A stretch of 64,000 nt of DNA. Origin: Diphasiastrum complanatum (lineage: Eukaryota; Streptophyta; Lycopodiopsida; Lycopodiales; Lycopodiaceae). The position numbers were made by a program, and so were the translations under genes. The notes beneath the pieces were generated by a model, which was given only the letters and a program-made list of their open reading frames with translations, made no database searches and was not told the origin of the DNA. Location: the NCBI GenBank assembly GCA_029204225.1, contig CM055106.1:42920368-42984367 (forward strand), given 5' to 3'. Positions 47,056-58,871 of this stretch are shown here, in pieces (within the stretch, counting starts at the first letter, position 1; each line of letters opens with the position of its first letter).

Positions 47056-47877
47056 AAATTGTGCTAGTGGAGATGCCTCCAAAACACAAGGAAAACCAAA
47101 GCACAGAGCATTACGTGCTTTTATACATGCTGATAGGATCCATTGGGTTGTAATTACCACTTTGGCAATAGGGGCGTTGAAAACTCATAGATCGTGCTCA
47201 GTTTGAGAATTTGTGTAGATTTTTACCTCATAGATCACAGCTCATAGATCATAGCTCATAGATCGTGGTCAGTTTGAGAAGTCAAAGCTTTTTTGTATGT
47301 GTTTGTTTCACAGAATTTTTACAATAGTTTTTTACAATAAGTCAGAAATTTGTAATGAAGGTAACAAGATTTTCAAAGGTAATAACGAGTATTTTTTTTT
47401 ACAGTAACTAATAAATTTGTGCTTACAGTAAGTAATAAATTTGTGCGTAAGGTGACAAATTTTCACTGTTGATAAATTTTTTTGTCAATTTTTGAAGGGG
47501 GACCTTACACAGATGTAAGGTCCCTCTGCTCTGATGTGTAAGGTTTCTTATGTCAGATTGTGCTTTGTATAGTTGTCAAATTATGTCAAGTAAGGGTTCC
47601 CTTAAATACACAGTAGAAGAAATTTCAGTGCTTTACATATATGTGAAGCTTCATTTCTCCTGGCCAAGAGACATTTACCATTTTCGACTTCCTATTACGT
47701 CTACAATCGAGTAGATCTGAAGTGACAGTCGTCTGCAAGCAAACTAGATTACTTATACTTGTAGTAGGTATGTAGTTATTTATAAGATGAATTTGCTGTA
47801 CTAACTAATCACCAGCAAACCTTATGTTGAATCTTAGATAATAATTATGATTTCTAAGACGAAGATGGAACAGTTGC
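47056..47877. other. Downstream flank of the terpene synthase gene
   Basis: Around 47175-47275 CTCATAGATC(G/A) occurs five times (CATAGATCGTG.TCAGTTTGAGAA twice). Near 47774-47784 the minus strand has CTTATAAATAA, a possible poly-A signal variant for the gene at 47878. No other features seen. Confidence 0.4.
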
Positions 47878-49507
47878 TCAGTTGTAGAGCAAGCTCCTCT
47901 TGTGCCATGCATAAGTTGCTGAAATGCAGCGCTTGCACCCTTCGATGTACCTACAAATTTCATGTCGACGTTCCTCCATAGTATTCGACGTCGCCTTGAG
48001 CAGCTCCTCTGCCGCAGCTTCAAACTCGCTGCATGAAGCATACAGCATTTCGGTTACAAGCCTTGCAGCACTTTGGAATGAGCACGGAAGGTAATGGCTG
48101 ATCAAAAAGACAAGGTTGTGAACGTCTCCGTTTACCAAGCATTCCTGCATGCACGCGTACAAGACAGCTCTTTCAAATTTCAGCATTGAGATGACTGCGG
48201 TCATCATATAACTTTGAAGATGTAACGTGCTCAAATCCCGAGAGCTAAAACCTTCAATCAGTGGGTGGAATCAAAGGTGGTAATTATGTTGCACCTTTTT
48301 GAAAGACCAAAGATCATTGCACCACGATGTTATATCCTGGAATATATTCACCATTTTTTGCATTTGAGGACTGCTGAAAATATCCTCCGGTACAAATACA
48401 CCATCGGTCAAGTCTATGAACATCTGAAGGCCAGCATTAAGTCAATGACAGATTACACATCAAGCTAAGAAATAGTTTAATTTTCTCACTAGCACATACG
48501 AAGTTAAGAAGATCCTGATCGATTGAGCTTTTAATATTGAATACAGTTAGAGGTAAGGTGAGCATTACTCGGATCACAGTATCTGTTTTTTAATTACTGA
48601 GCACTGAGCAGCTTGTGTCAATTTTGAAAAAGCTTACGTAGAATTTGATGAATTACGGCATACGTACAAAACAGCAGGCGCTTGCTCCAGAGTCTCTCCG
48701 CATGGGAATGTATTCATCTAGGGATGGAATGAAGCCGTTTTCTCTGTTTTGGATCTGAATGAGACTGGACATAAGGAACTTTTGATAGTACCGGGCTAGT
48801 CGGAGACAAGAGTCAGGGTGCATCAATTCTACGACTGCACCCCAAAAATCACGGAAACAGGAGCCTACTGCTGATAGTTTCCCCGCGTAAACTGCCAGAA
48901 TCAGAAAAGAGCAAATATGATCAACCAACTTATAGCAGCGAAGTGGGATGGTAGACACATATCCCTGCTTACATGTGCAACTTTTCTGAAAATCTCCGAA
49001 AGAACACTAGGTAGACAAAAGGCTTCTGGGCTTACCGTTACAAGGATTGATATGGCTTTGTTTAACGTTGCGTAGCTCTTCGCGGAAGTAACTCTGAAGC
49101 GTTTCACGCTGATCAGTTGCAAAAGAAGTATGTAAAGTCTCCGTTAATGACTGAACGCCAGGAATAGTTGATATGATCACTTTGTCAATATCTAGTGCAA
49201 GAGAAACGGACACTTCCCAAGATCTTTCGAGTTCAGTATCGTCCATTATCTCGTCAACCAAATATAATACCATCAAAAACTTGGAGAACAGTTCCAACCC
49301 TTTTGCTGAAGAGTCAGGAAATATTCGAGCTGCGAATTCTGGACAAAATAGTAGCTTTGCCAACTTGTCGGGGTGGAAGACTTTGTCCACAGAGTGATGA
49401 AGAAGCCAGTCACGAATCTCTCTGCAAGCTTCCGCTTCCAAGGGGTGGACTCGCACTGGGTACGGAGAAATAAATTCCGGAATCTCATCTGAGTTGGTAG
49501 ATGTCAT
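47878..49507 (-). CDS. MTPSL: Microbial-type terpene synthase-like protein (MTPSL), four exons, 363 aa
   Basis: Class I terpene synthases ionise a prenyl diphosphate with Mg ions; MTPSLs are single-domain enzymes of non-seed plants related to microbial ones. Exons: 49507-49036, 48891-48668, 48423-48295, 48144-47878. Introns of 144, 244 and 150 bp all have GT-AG ends (phases 1, 0, 0) and the frame stays open for 363 codons, the usual length for the family. The Asp-rich motif at residues 85-90 reads DEIMDD. PSLDEYIPMRRDSGA is at about 213-227; Arg222 lies 46 positions before the NSE motif, as expected for the diphosphate sensor. The NSE motif NDLWSFKKE (268-276) is split by intron 3 and restored on splicing. 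The C-terminal Arg-Tyr pair reads Leu-Tyr (361-362). There is no transit peptide, so a cytosolic sesquiterpene-type role is plausible. Substrate and product cannot be inferred. Confidence 0.92.
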
Positions 49508-52500
49508 TCTGAACTTACTTGTCTTTTGCCCTGCACCCTGTAGCTCACAGGCTCAAAACTTTTTTATTGATGGAGCGTGACAACATGTTTTACTAGCTCT
49601 TGAGTCTTATCTAAAATCTTATGCTCACATAGACCAAGAGACATTGGCTGCAAAAATTGTTAGCATCGCTAGAGGAATAAAACAACCGCGAAGGATGAAC
49701 ATGGCTACCTTACGACTCGATACTTCAAGCACCTGCTTGTATATATTAAGGCAGCAAAGTTCATGCAATTCAAGACTAGAAATCTTTTGAATATGTTAGT
49801 TTTCTATCTAGGCTTGCTAGTAACGGTGAATGACTGTATTGAATGCAAACAGGAAAACAAATGTACGTAAATAAGCTATCAATAATCGACACTCATACAA
49901 GATGCGATTTGGAAAGGTACATCTCTGTAATGACTCTCAATTAGTCTCAATATTTATGAGATATTACCCAAGTTTGTTGCTCATGAAAGTTCCCCAGTAC
50001 TCTAATTATTGACTTGAATACATACTTCGTTATGTCCAGGATAATTAGCTATATCGTCTGTCATCTCCATCAATTCAGTAATCCTTTTCAACATCTCCAT
50101 TTTGTTTTCTGCATGCAAAATAACGTGTTACATAGTTGTTGGGACCAGGCTTGGAATTTGACGTGCAGACTGACGTTTCAATTGAAAAATTTTTATTGAA
50201 AGTTTGATACGACATCATGAGATGTATATTTCAGATGTACCTTTCAAACAATGCTTACATAGAACCGCAAAGTCCTACAACCAATTAATTGATTTGAAAA
50301 TTTATTTATTGCTCTTGAAACAAGTAGGAAACCAAAAGTCTGAAAATGGGCTGAAAATGTCAGTTTCAGAAAGCTTACCTCCCTGATGCAAAAATAAGAG
50401 TAAAATTTTTAGAAAAACTCTGAATTTTTGTTTTGGCAAACTTAGCTTAAAGCAATTCAAATGTTTGTTTCTTCTTTTTAAGGGTTGTAGATTATTTTAA
50501 TTTTTACCGAGTTTCAAATTAAGCAGGAAGGGAATTTCAATAAACAATTTGCAGGTGCACTTTTAAACTTCAATGAAAAATCAACCGATTTTGAAAATTG
50601 TAGGAAATTGAAGGCCCGAAAAGAAAAATATTGGCTGAACTACAAAACTGCAGAAACCAACCCACATGCAGAAAGAGAGCCTGAGCACTGCTTTCAAACT
50701 TTAAAAGGATAAGAAGATTTACTCTTTTCGAACACAACGAGAGCATGCTGTATTCGGTATTGATTTAAGGTTATGACGGATGCTTTTAAACAGAGGAGAA
50801 TTGAGGACATTGTAACAGTTATACCTGTTCTATCTCGATTTTCGATGTCACAGCTCAAAAATTCAAAAATATAATACTACAACTAAGAATATCATCACCT
50901 ATCGTCTGTGTTGAATCGTAAAAGAGCTAATGCTCGCAATAGCTAACCAAGGTCTTTGAATTGTAAATGAGCTAATGCTCGCAAGGATTAACCAAGGTAT
51001 ATGATCAAGATCTCCAGACAAAGCATTATCTTCTTAACTCAAAATACTAGTCATGTTCTACACAATGCACGCTACTAAACTGACAAAAGTATGGCATGAT
51101 TAGTGTTTACTATAATACTATGTGAGCAAAGGCTTCTCTGCCTCGTCCTTAAGTCTTGAGACACTGTAGTCTGTCGCTGAGTCCTGGTCTGGTAGTCTTA
51201 CAGCGGTAGTCTACCGAGAGCCGCTTTTATAGAGCTGTGTCGCTCAGCTATAGATCTATAATGATTTATCTATTGCAGTGAAGCATGGAGACTCGAGAGT
51301 ATCACCTGCTGAAGGTAAGCACCTGATCATCTTTTACATTTGACCAGCTGTGAAAAATTTATGGAGCATGGAGAGCACTGAGGAAGGAACCAATAACAAC
51401 ACACCACAAAGAGAAAGGAACCAATAAGAACTCACCTTTTGTGGGGTGGAATCTGTGGATGAAGCATGTTCCGCGTGGGCTTATCATTATGGCAACACGG
51501 CCTCAAATATTGAATATGCAGATAATTGGAGTCTCCAGGTGACATTCTACCTGAAGTCCTGATCCCCTTTAATGGTTAGGCTGAGCATTTGCAAAACATG
51601 CTCAAAAATTCCAAAAAACAAAAACAAGTGGTGGACCGTGGGTGCACAACTAACCAAAAACGTGGTCAATTCGAAGAGAACAAAAAGGGCATTTGGAGAA
51701 TGGTGATCAACACGCGGTCCAACTTGCAACCAAAGAAACTTTGGATGGCAACCTAACCAACAAAGCCAATCCCATTGAGTAATTCTAAGATAATGTTTCT
51801 TGGTTTGAGACTAAAGAAACTTTGGATGTGAAGGTAACCAATTGAGCAATTCTAAGATAATGGAAGGGGAATTTGGAGAATGTTAGTTGGTGCACAATTA
51901 GTTAAAAGTGGTCCATTCCAAGCCAATGGAAGGGATTGTTTCTCCAAAAATGGTTTTTGAAAAAATGTGAAAGAATGTTGATTTTTGATATAGACACCTA
52001 TTTTCTTATCTAGTTAATTTTATGTTCAGAATATAGTTAAAATAATTTTAAACTTCAAGTTTTCTAGCATGTAGGATTCAATGGTCTTAATTAAATGATC
52101 TATGACATCGCATAAAACATTACTATTGTTATGTAGGCATGATGACATATAGGGGAGGTAGGGTTCAAGGAAAAATTTTGCTATTCTAAATTTTTTGACA
52201 ATTTTGGCATTAAAATTACGTTATGATTTACAGCCAAGGTAAGTTGATTTTATATCTTAAGCTCTTGTACAATGTGAACTCCCTTAGCAAAGGCAATATG
52301 CATTAGAACTCAGAGAGCAAGATCCTAAAGGGACTTAAGGCTTTACTTGACCTAAACACCAAGAGGACTTTTGTTGATTTTTTCCTATGTAGACTTTCAT
52401 GGGTGTCGCGCCTTACCTTAGCCACTAAAAAACAATGTTTTGCTTGGGCTTGCTCCATTGAAAACATGACTTGATTATAGATACAATCGTTATCTATAGG

Positions 52501-52529
52501 CAAAATCTAGTAATTGAAGAACTTTAGCT
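49508..52529. other. Upstream flank of MTPSL and gene-free stretch
   Basis: AT-rich words at 49739-49751 (TATATATTAAGG on the plus strand) and CAATAAAAAAG on the minus strand near 49565 are possible core-promoter elements; neither is decisive. A 50-bp block with GAGCTAATGCTCGCAA is duplicated at about 50930-50995, and AGAAACTTTGGATG with AATTCTAAGATAATG is duplicated at about 51734-51862. No gene seen. Confidence 0.4.
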
Positions 52530-53090
52530 AGCAACAGTCTTCCCAAAGCATTTTGCGGTGAGGCAATCACATGTCCTAACAATAGATTGCTCAACCAACC
52601 CATTGGAGGAATCACACTACATGAAGCTCTATTTGGAGAGAAGTCAAATCTCAAGGATCTCAAGATTTTTGGATCCACTTTCTATGTACACCAATTTTTG
52701 GATACAAGGAAGAAGGATGATGCAACCTCTATCAAAGGCATCTTTGTGGGATATGGTGAGAATAGCAAAGGTTATAGAATCTTCAATCCCATCACTAAGA
52801 AAATAATAGTGAGTAGGGATGTTATTTTTTATAAAGGACATGCTTGTAAAATGAATGACAATGCTACTAATCATCTTGATGCCAAAGACCATGCTAGGAT
52901 GAAGGAGGAGCTTCAAAGTGATGAAGAGCTTGAGGATCCACCTCAAGATCCAAGGACTCCAAGAAGATCCACAAGGCAAGGGCCCCGAGCCATTGAGGCT
53001 CACTTATGATGGAAAAGGTGATCAAATGGAAGGCATTTCATCTTTCACCTTTTACACTTTTCTTACTTCAATGCTTGATGAACCAAATTG

Positions 53091-53782
53091 TTCACATTTG
53101 ACAACCTAATTGCTTAGTATATATAGCTGTTCATATTCATACAGTTTTCAAGTTATGAACAAGAAGCTTTTGAATATTTAGCTCTCTCTCTCTCTCTCTC
53201 AAGCCTGCGAGCTTGAACACTTGAGCATTCTAGCTCACTTCTTAGAGTTGTTTTAGAGATTGCTATTGCGCTACTGCTTATCATCATTGTGCTTAATTCC
53301 AACTTTCATTTTAGTCGCTCAGAGATAGCATAGAGTACGCGGCTTCGATCTGCAACTTATTGTACTCATTTACTTTTGTTTCGGTTTTCACACTGAATCA
53401 ATACCATTTTTATTGCGTTCAACTTCATCTCAGAATGTATGCGTTTTCTATAGTTCTCCGCGACTAATTATTTGTCTACCAATTCACAAATGATTTGCAA
53501 CAAATTATATGTCTGATAATTCAATGCATTATTGTTTGGCTACGTAATCACTGTAGTACTGATGATTTCAAAGTTAGTTACTATAAGATCAAACGTGATT
53601 TCTGTCACTATTGTTTTTGTTTGAAATTGATAGGCGTAGTCATGCATTGAGAAAGAGGAAGTAGTTTATTCCGCCACACACAAAAAGTTTTCTTTCTAGA
53701 CACTCGAATTATTTTCATTCGTTTCTTTTCGAGTTCATTTCTTTTCGAGTTCAACCTATCTTCTGCACACCTCTTTCCGACA
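53091..53782 (+). repeat. LTR-family segment inserted in the copia (related to 42409-42890)
   Basis: The part from about 53440 to 53782 aligns with the minus strand of 42890-42426 (GATAGGCGTAGTCATGC, TTCGTTTCTTTTCGAGTTCA and others). It also holds a (CT)n run at 53182-53200. It ends CCGACA where the related copy meets its primer-binding site, so it is probably a solo LTR. No matching 5-bp target duplication was found. Confidence 0.6.
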
Positions 53783-54376
53783 TTGAGGACATCACTTTAT
53801 ATAGAAGGCTTATAGGCTCCTTGAGATATTTAACTATAACTAGACCTGATCTCAGTTAGATGTTGGAAAATTAAGCCAATTCATGCAATGTCCTTTGGTA
53901 TCACATTGAAAGATGGCCAAAAGAGTTCTTAGATATATTTCATCAATTAGGAATTTTGGCATATTGTATAGACTAATCTTGGCTTAAGAGCCTAAGCCTA
54001 TAGTGACTTGGATTTTGTAGGTGACAAAGTGGATCGAAAGTCAATAAGTGCATTTGCCATTTTCTTATGTGATGGAATAGTAGTAAGAGACTATTGCTGG
54101 AGCTTCATGTCATTGAGGAGGAAGTTCCTATCATCTATTGTGACAACCAATCAGCCCAATCACTTGCTACTTATCCTACATTCCATGCAAGGAGCAAGCA
54201 CATCGAGATTGCTCATCATTTTGGGAGGAAAAAAGTGCAAGCCAAAGAGATCAAGTTCCAACATCTTAGCTGATTTATTCACTTAATACTTATGTAAGGA
54301 TTCATTTGTTAAGCTAAGACCTTCAATTGGAGTAATTGATAAGAGTATCATAATTTCCAAGGCTAGATTTGAGGAG

Positions 54377-55050
54377 TGTGAAAAATTGCCTATGTTGGCA
54401 AATCTAGCCATGTAGTATGTTGTAAATTATGTGCATAAGTGGGTTCCACACGTGTGAGGCCAAGGTGCCACGTGGGAAACCTATCCTAGAGTAGGTTAGA
54501 TTGAGTCTAAATAGTTGGTCATGTCTATTTGGTAGTGATTCCTACATTATAGGACCTACACCTAAATTTATGATAACTAGCCACCTACTTGGCATGACTC
54601 TAGGAAAGAGGCTAAGATTGCAAATTAGGGCAAGAAAGCCAAGTTAGCTTCCTTGTTACATGCTGGAAATTCACCTAACTTTACAAAGGAAGTCACTTTT
54701 GCTATGTATTCCATCTCTCTCAAAATGAGAAGATAGATTATTTTTGGAGCTCATTGGCAATCTCGAGCTACTCCACTATTGTAATGTGATTTTGTGATCC
54801 AAATGCAACCAAGTTGATTAAGCCTTCATTATCAATCTACAGGCTGTACAACAAGCTGTGGTTCACACGTGTGGACTCGGATTTAAATCTATGATCAATG
54901 CTTTGATTGTTCTTGCTTGTTGTTTGTCAAATTGCCAATCTAGATCAAATTTTGTGTCTAGTTTTTTGATAGATTGTTAAGCAAGCATCCAATCACTCTT
55001 GTGGATCTTTCTAAGATCCAATTATGGTCCTAAAGTACAGTACTTTCACA
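54377..55050 (+). repeat. Copia 3-prime LTR, 674 bp
   Basis: Starts TGTGAAAAATTGCC and ends ACTTTCACA; the 7-bp inverted ends TGTGAAA/TTTCACA define the borders. Contains CACACGTG words. Confidence 0.75.
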
Positions 55051-56283
55051 TTGACATGATGCGCAACCTAAATCCTAAGTTAGAAGTTCTAGAATGGCTA
55101 AGTTTTAATTTCATCCCAAAAGTTAGTGAATACTTAATACTTTTCAAATTTTCAAAATAAAAGCTTTTTGCTCTTTTTGAAAGCCAAAGAGTGCAATAAG
55201 ACTTCCAATTTCAATTTCATTAAAATAATTACAACACGTGTTTTTTTAAAGAAAAAATTCAAATACATTGTTTTTTTCCAATCCATAATTTTTTTAATAT
55301 TTGTTACACACTCCATATTGTTTGTAAATCATCAAATTGCTCTTATATTTTTATTAATTTTTGAAGTTTTTTAATATCTCATTACATTCTTATTTTTTTT
55401 GTTTATTATTTTTTATTTTTTAATAATTTTTGTTTGATTTGAGAATAACAAAGAATATTGACAACTTCATTGATTATTTATAAATAAAAAATAAAAAACA
55501 AAGATATCATACTCCTAAGAAGAGGTACAAGTTCCCCGTCGTAATTCAACAATGTACCTCCTCCTAAGATAAAATGGGTATAAGCGCCCATGTGGTAGTT
55601 CTCAATAATGACATATACCGTATGCATGGTCCTCACACCACATGGGTGAGAAGCATTTGCTTTGTTTGGTAGTGCCTTTCTTTGAAATGTAGAAAAATGT
55701 ACAAATTGAAATGATTTCTTACCAAGAATTTCTTCTTTTTAGTTCAAATTTCAAATTCTATAAAAAAAAAGCCTTGTACCCTCCAATGAATATTCTTTTA
55801 AACTTAACTAGAGTACGCTCACCTTTGAACTAGAGTACAAATTGAAATGATTTCTTACCAAGAATTTCTCCTTTTTAGTTCAAGTTTCAAATTCTATAAA
55901 AAAATTTCTTGTACCCTCCAATGAATATTCTTTTAAACATTAACTAGAGTACACTCACCTTTGAACTAGCTAATTTTTTAATGTAGGAGCATGATACCAT
56001 GATCCATCCAATGAATATTCTTTGTAAGGGTAAACCCTTTTAAATGTTCCTTGACAAAGTATTAATTCCGTAATAGCCCAAGTAGTGGAAAACAACATTT
56101 ACTTTGGCTAATATCTTGGGTTGGGATTGCCCCATAACACGACTTTATCACATACATTAACTAAAATAAACATGCTAGAAGTTTATTTGTAGTACATGTT
56201 TGTGTGCTCAAACTCAAAAAAAATTTCTCTTGAGCTGGCCAGAGATTAAAGACTTTATACAAAGTATATGAAAACAACAAAAC
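55051..56283. other. AT-rich gene-free stretch with a tandem duplication
   Basis: T-rich from 55130 to 55440. The only structure seen is the two-copy repeat at 55699-55969. Confidence 0.5.
55699..55969. repeat. Two-copy tandem duplication, unit 136 bp
   Basis: GTACAAATTGAAATGATTTC begins both copies (55699 and 55835), which stay nearly identical to TTTGAACTAG, with an A-run length change in the middle. High similarity suggests a recent event. Confidence 0.92.
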
Positions 56284-57148
56284 TTAAAGAACCATAAGCT
56301 TATCATCCTCTTTAAAGAGGAGTAGAGGGGAGATGATAAAATAACCATTCCCAAGTTCTCCACTATTCCTATCTAGCCAAATGTTCCAAAGAGTAGTGAT
56401 CCTGACACATTGCAAATAGGTATTAACTTTAACATCAATGAAAGTGATATCATTCAGCAAAAGATCTATGGGACTGAATTTCTTAAACTTGGCATGAAAG
56501 AAGGGAGAAGAATTAAGCTTGTGAATATGGAAATAAGAGGTTTCATAGCAATAACAAAGAGAAAGAAGAAAAGAGTGCACCCTTGTCTGATACCACAAGA
56601 GACCAGGAAAGAAGAGGATAGAACACCTTGGAAAAAGATAGCAGAGGAGGCAGAAGAAAAAAGGCCTCTAATAAGCTTAGTAATATAGATAGGAAGGCCA
56701 AAGGAAGTACAACAAGCCAAAAGATAATTCCAACTAATGCAAAGGCCTTATCAAAATCAATCTTTAACATAAGGGCCGGATACGAGGTGTTAAGCATGGT
56801 AAGAGGTCGATAGTCAGAAATCCTAGATGGAGACTTGATCTGAGGAATGGGTTTAATAAGTCTTTGAGAGAAAGAAGAAGAAAATGAACCAGAAGAAAGG
56901 ATGTTATTGATAGCAAGAAGGAGAGATGGACCAACTGAACTCCAATGAGCAAGAAAAAAGTCAGGGGTGACACTGTATGGACCAGGAGTTTTGTCCCTAC
57001 TAAGGGCTTTGAGAGCAATAAGAAGTCCATCCAAGGAGAGGGGAGAAGAAAGAGACATTGAATCTTTTGGAGATAGGAGAGAAGAGAAGGAGCGGTAAGA
57101 GGAAAGATCCGATAAAGAGGTCTTTGGACGGGAGGGAGGATTGAACAA
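56284..57148 (-). pseudogene. LINE (L1-like) reverse transcriptase fragment
   Basis: Minus strand: ALSRDKTPGPYSVTPDFFLA (motif before the palm), IPQIKSPSRISDYRPLTMLN, LKIDFDKAF (first catalytic Asp), then in another frame FGLPIYITKLI and FLVSCGIRQGCTL. An internal deletion removes the thumb-to-FADD part: a C-terminal-like LWNIWLDRNSG follows directly. Not the same family as the LINE at position 1. The upstream 57300-57148 part is coding-like but unrecognised. Confidence 0.78.
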
Positions 57149-57309
57149 ATGGGAGTTATGGACAAAGAAAGAGGAACAAATGGCTTCGAAATTAGGGAGG
57201 GGTGAAATATTAACAATGAGGTTGCATGAGTCTTAGGGAAAACCCCTAAGATGAGGATACGAGAACACAAGAGGAGACATGTAGAAGCAAAACCACCCAT
57301 CCAATCCTA

Positions 57310-57705
57310 GATGAAACCTGGATCTAGGCCCCGAGCCATGCCATGTGAAAGCTAGAGGAGACGAGAGCAACTGGTAACCTGAACCCAAGTTGTCAATAGG
57401 AGAATCCCTACCTCAATATATAGAGAATAGATTTATGTGCATGAACGCATGCAATTCCCATGCAGGTCAACTATAAATAGGTCACAACTCTTCATGCAAT
57501 CATCATGTCTATATTCGTCACACATACATGCACTACTCCATATGTCTCAATTAGAGTGTCTAGGTCATCTCAAAGCCATTAGTCACAAACAGGCCATGAC
57601 ATGGAATTAAATCTCAACGTGACCAATAATCTCGAACATCGGAGGGCCGGCCTACCATATTAGGACTATTACATGTCCTTAACTGAATATGGTCGTAACA
57701 TTTTT
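57310..57705 (-). repeat. Probable gypsy 3-prime LTR (truncated)
   Basis: After the minus-strand purine tract TTAAGGGAGGAAAAA the sequence starts TGTTACGACC, as many plant gypsy LTRs do. The far end is not defined; it fades into the LINE fragment near 57310. Confidence 0.45.
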
Positions 57706-57877
57706 CCTCCCTTAAATAGGTTTTGTCCTCGGAATGAGAAAAAGAAAACATAAAATTATTCCTTAAGATTTCAAGTCTTACCCAAGAATCATTATTCTTA
57801 GTCTGATCTTTCCATTTGAATAAGTACTCAGACATGGAACAATTCTTCAATTGCTTGAGTACTATTTCAAAACCCAA
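57614..57877 (-). pseudogene. Ty3/gypsy integrase C-terminal chromodomain-like fragment
   Basis: Minus strand: EYLFKWKDQTKNNDSWVRLE matches the chromodomain signature (YLVKWK..x..WE) that ends chromovirus integrases, followed by SEDKTYLREEK. The frame runs into a purine tract and TGTTACGACC, a typical gypsy LTR start. The rest of the polyprotein is not found upstream, so this is a 3-prime remnant. Confidence 0.55.
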
Positions 57878-57879
57878 AG

Positions 57880-58867
57880 ATATACTAAGCTATATATCTT
57901 CCAAATGGGTTGATCTTCTCCAAATAAAAGTTCATCACCTTCATGTAATCCCAATTACATGAACCATTGGGTGAGCTCTTTATTTTGAGATCAAGTCCAA
58001 AAGCTAAAAAGAATTTATTATTTTGATAGTCTTCATCCTTTTCACAATTTCTTGTAGAGAATAGTGTTTCTTGGTACAAATATCTTTAGAATATTCAAAT
58101 ATTCTAAAAACCAACAATTCAATCAGCCAAAATCTCTAGGAGATTCGTCAAGTTTCAAACATTTATAACTCAATCCAGAGTATTGCAATTACTCAAATGA
58201 GTTAATAGCCCCATTTCTAGCATCTCATGCAAGAAATCAACAATCTATCTGAATCTAGATAGATATATATGTCTCCTATAAATTCGGAGGTTTAGATTGA
58301 TCCTTGTATACAAGCACTTATAGACTATGCAATTGATCTCTCTGGGATACAATCACTAATGAATTGAGTTTATATCTCAACTGAAAAATACTCACCCAAG
58401 AATTCCGTAAACCCTATGCACACAATTTTTTTTCAAATGAATCAAAATTACTCATAAATCATGTGTCTTACAAGCAATACACAAAAAACAAACTGTTTAT
58501 GATGAATTTTCTTCACATTGTCCATTTTACCAATTAACTTCCACAGGAGTAAACCAACTACTCAAGTTAATTGCCAATGATTTAGAAATCTCAAATTTCC
58601 AGGTGTAGATCTTAATTATACTAGTATAACACCACATTTAGAGATTCCTTATCCAAATCACTTTTAAGTTTACCAATAAATCTTCCACAGAAAGATCCAT
58701 TAACTCTGCAAGTATATATTCCAGCAATACTTGATCATATGTCTATGTTTACCACTGGTTTAAGTGCACCAAATAAACTCAATAACCGGGAATACATAGT
58801 AGATCCATACAAGATTGACCGTACACATATGAGAATAATCTCACTATGACATAGTACATACACATTG
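57880..58867. other. Gene-free stretch
   Basis: No open frame or repeat recognised. The gypsy integrase core expected here was looked for on the minus strand and not seen. Confidence 0.4.
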
Positions 58868-58871
58868 TTTA

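Larger units (their letters stand above)
52530..55050 (+). mobile_element. Copia 3-prime half with 3-prime LTR, interrupted by another LTR piece
   Basis: 52530-53090 gives the integrase end and linker (GYRIFNPITKKIIVSRDVIF, then a DARMKEEL-type acidic stretch), close to the 45719 copy. 53091-53782 is unrelated LTR sequence. From 53783 the reverse transcriptase end (YRRLIGSLRYLTITRPDLS) and RNase H (IIYCDNQSAQSLATYPTFHA, RSKHIEIAHHF) resume with stops and frameshifts. About 250 codons of reverse transcriptase are missing at the junction. A purine-rich tract (GATTTGAGGAG) precedes the LTR. Confidence 0.82.

Noticed and set aside
48895-49035. Coding extension of MTPSL exon 2 upstream (frame with PLRCYKLVDHICSFLIL)
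   Set aside because: This lies between a GT donor at 49035 and a good AG acceptor at 48892; splicing there joins the conserved parts in frame, while the extension does not fit the family.
47878-49507. Bacterial or fungal contamination as source of the terpene synthase
   Set aside because: Three GT-AG introns and flanking plant retrotransposons show it is part of the plant genome.
57684-58079. Two short minus-strand frames as host genes
   Set aside because: The upper one has no recognisable features; the lower one is explained by the gypsy chromodomain remnant.
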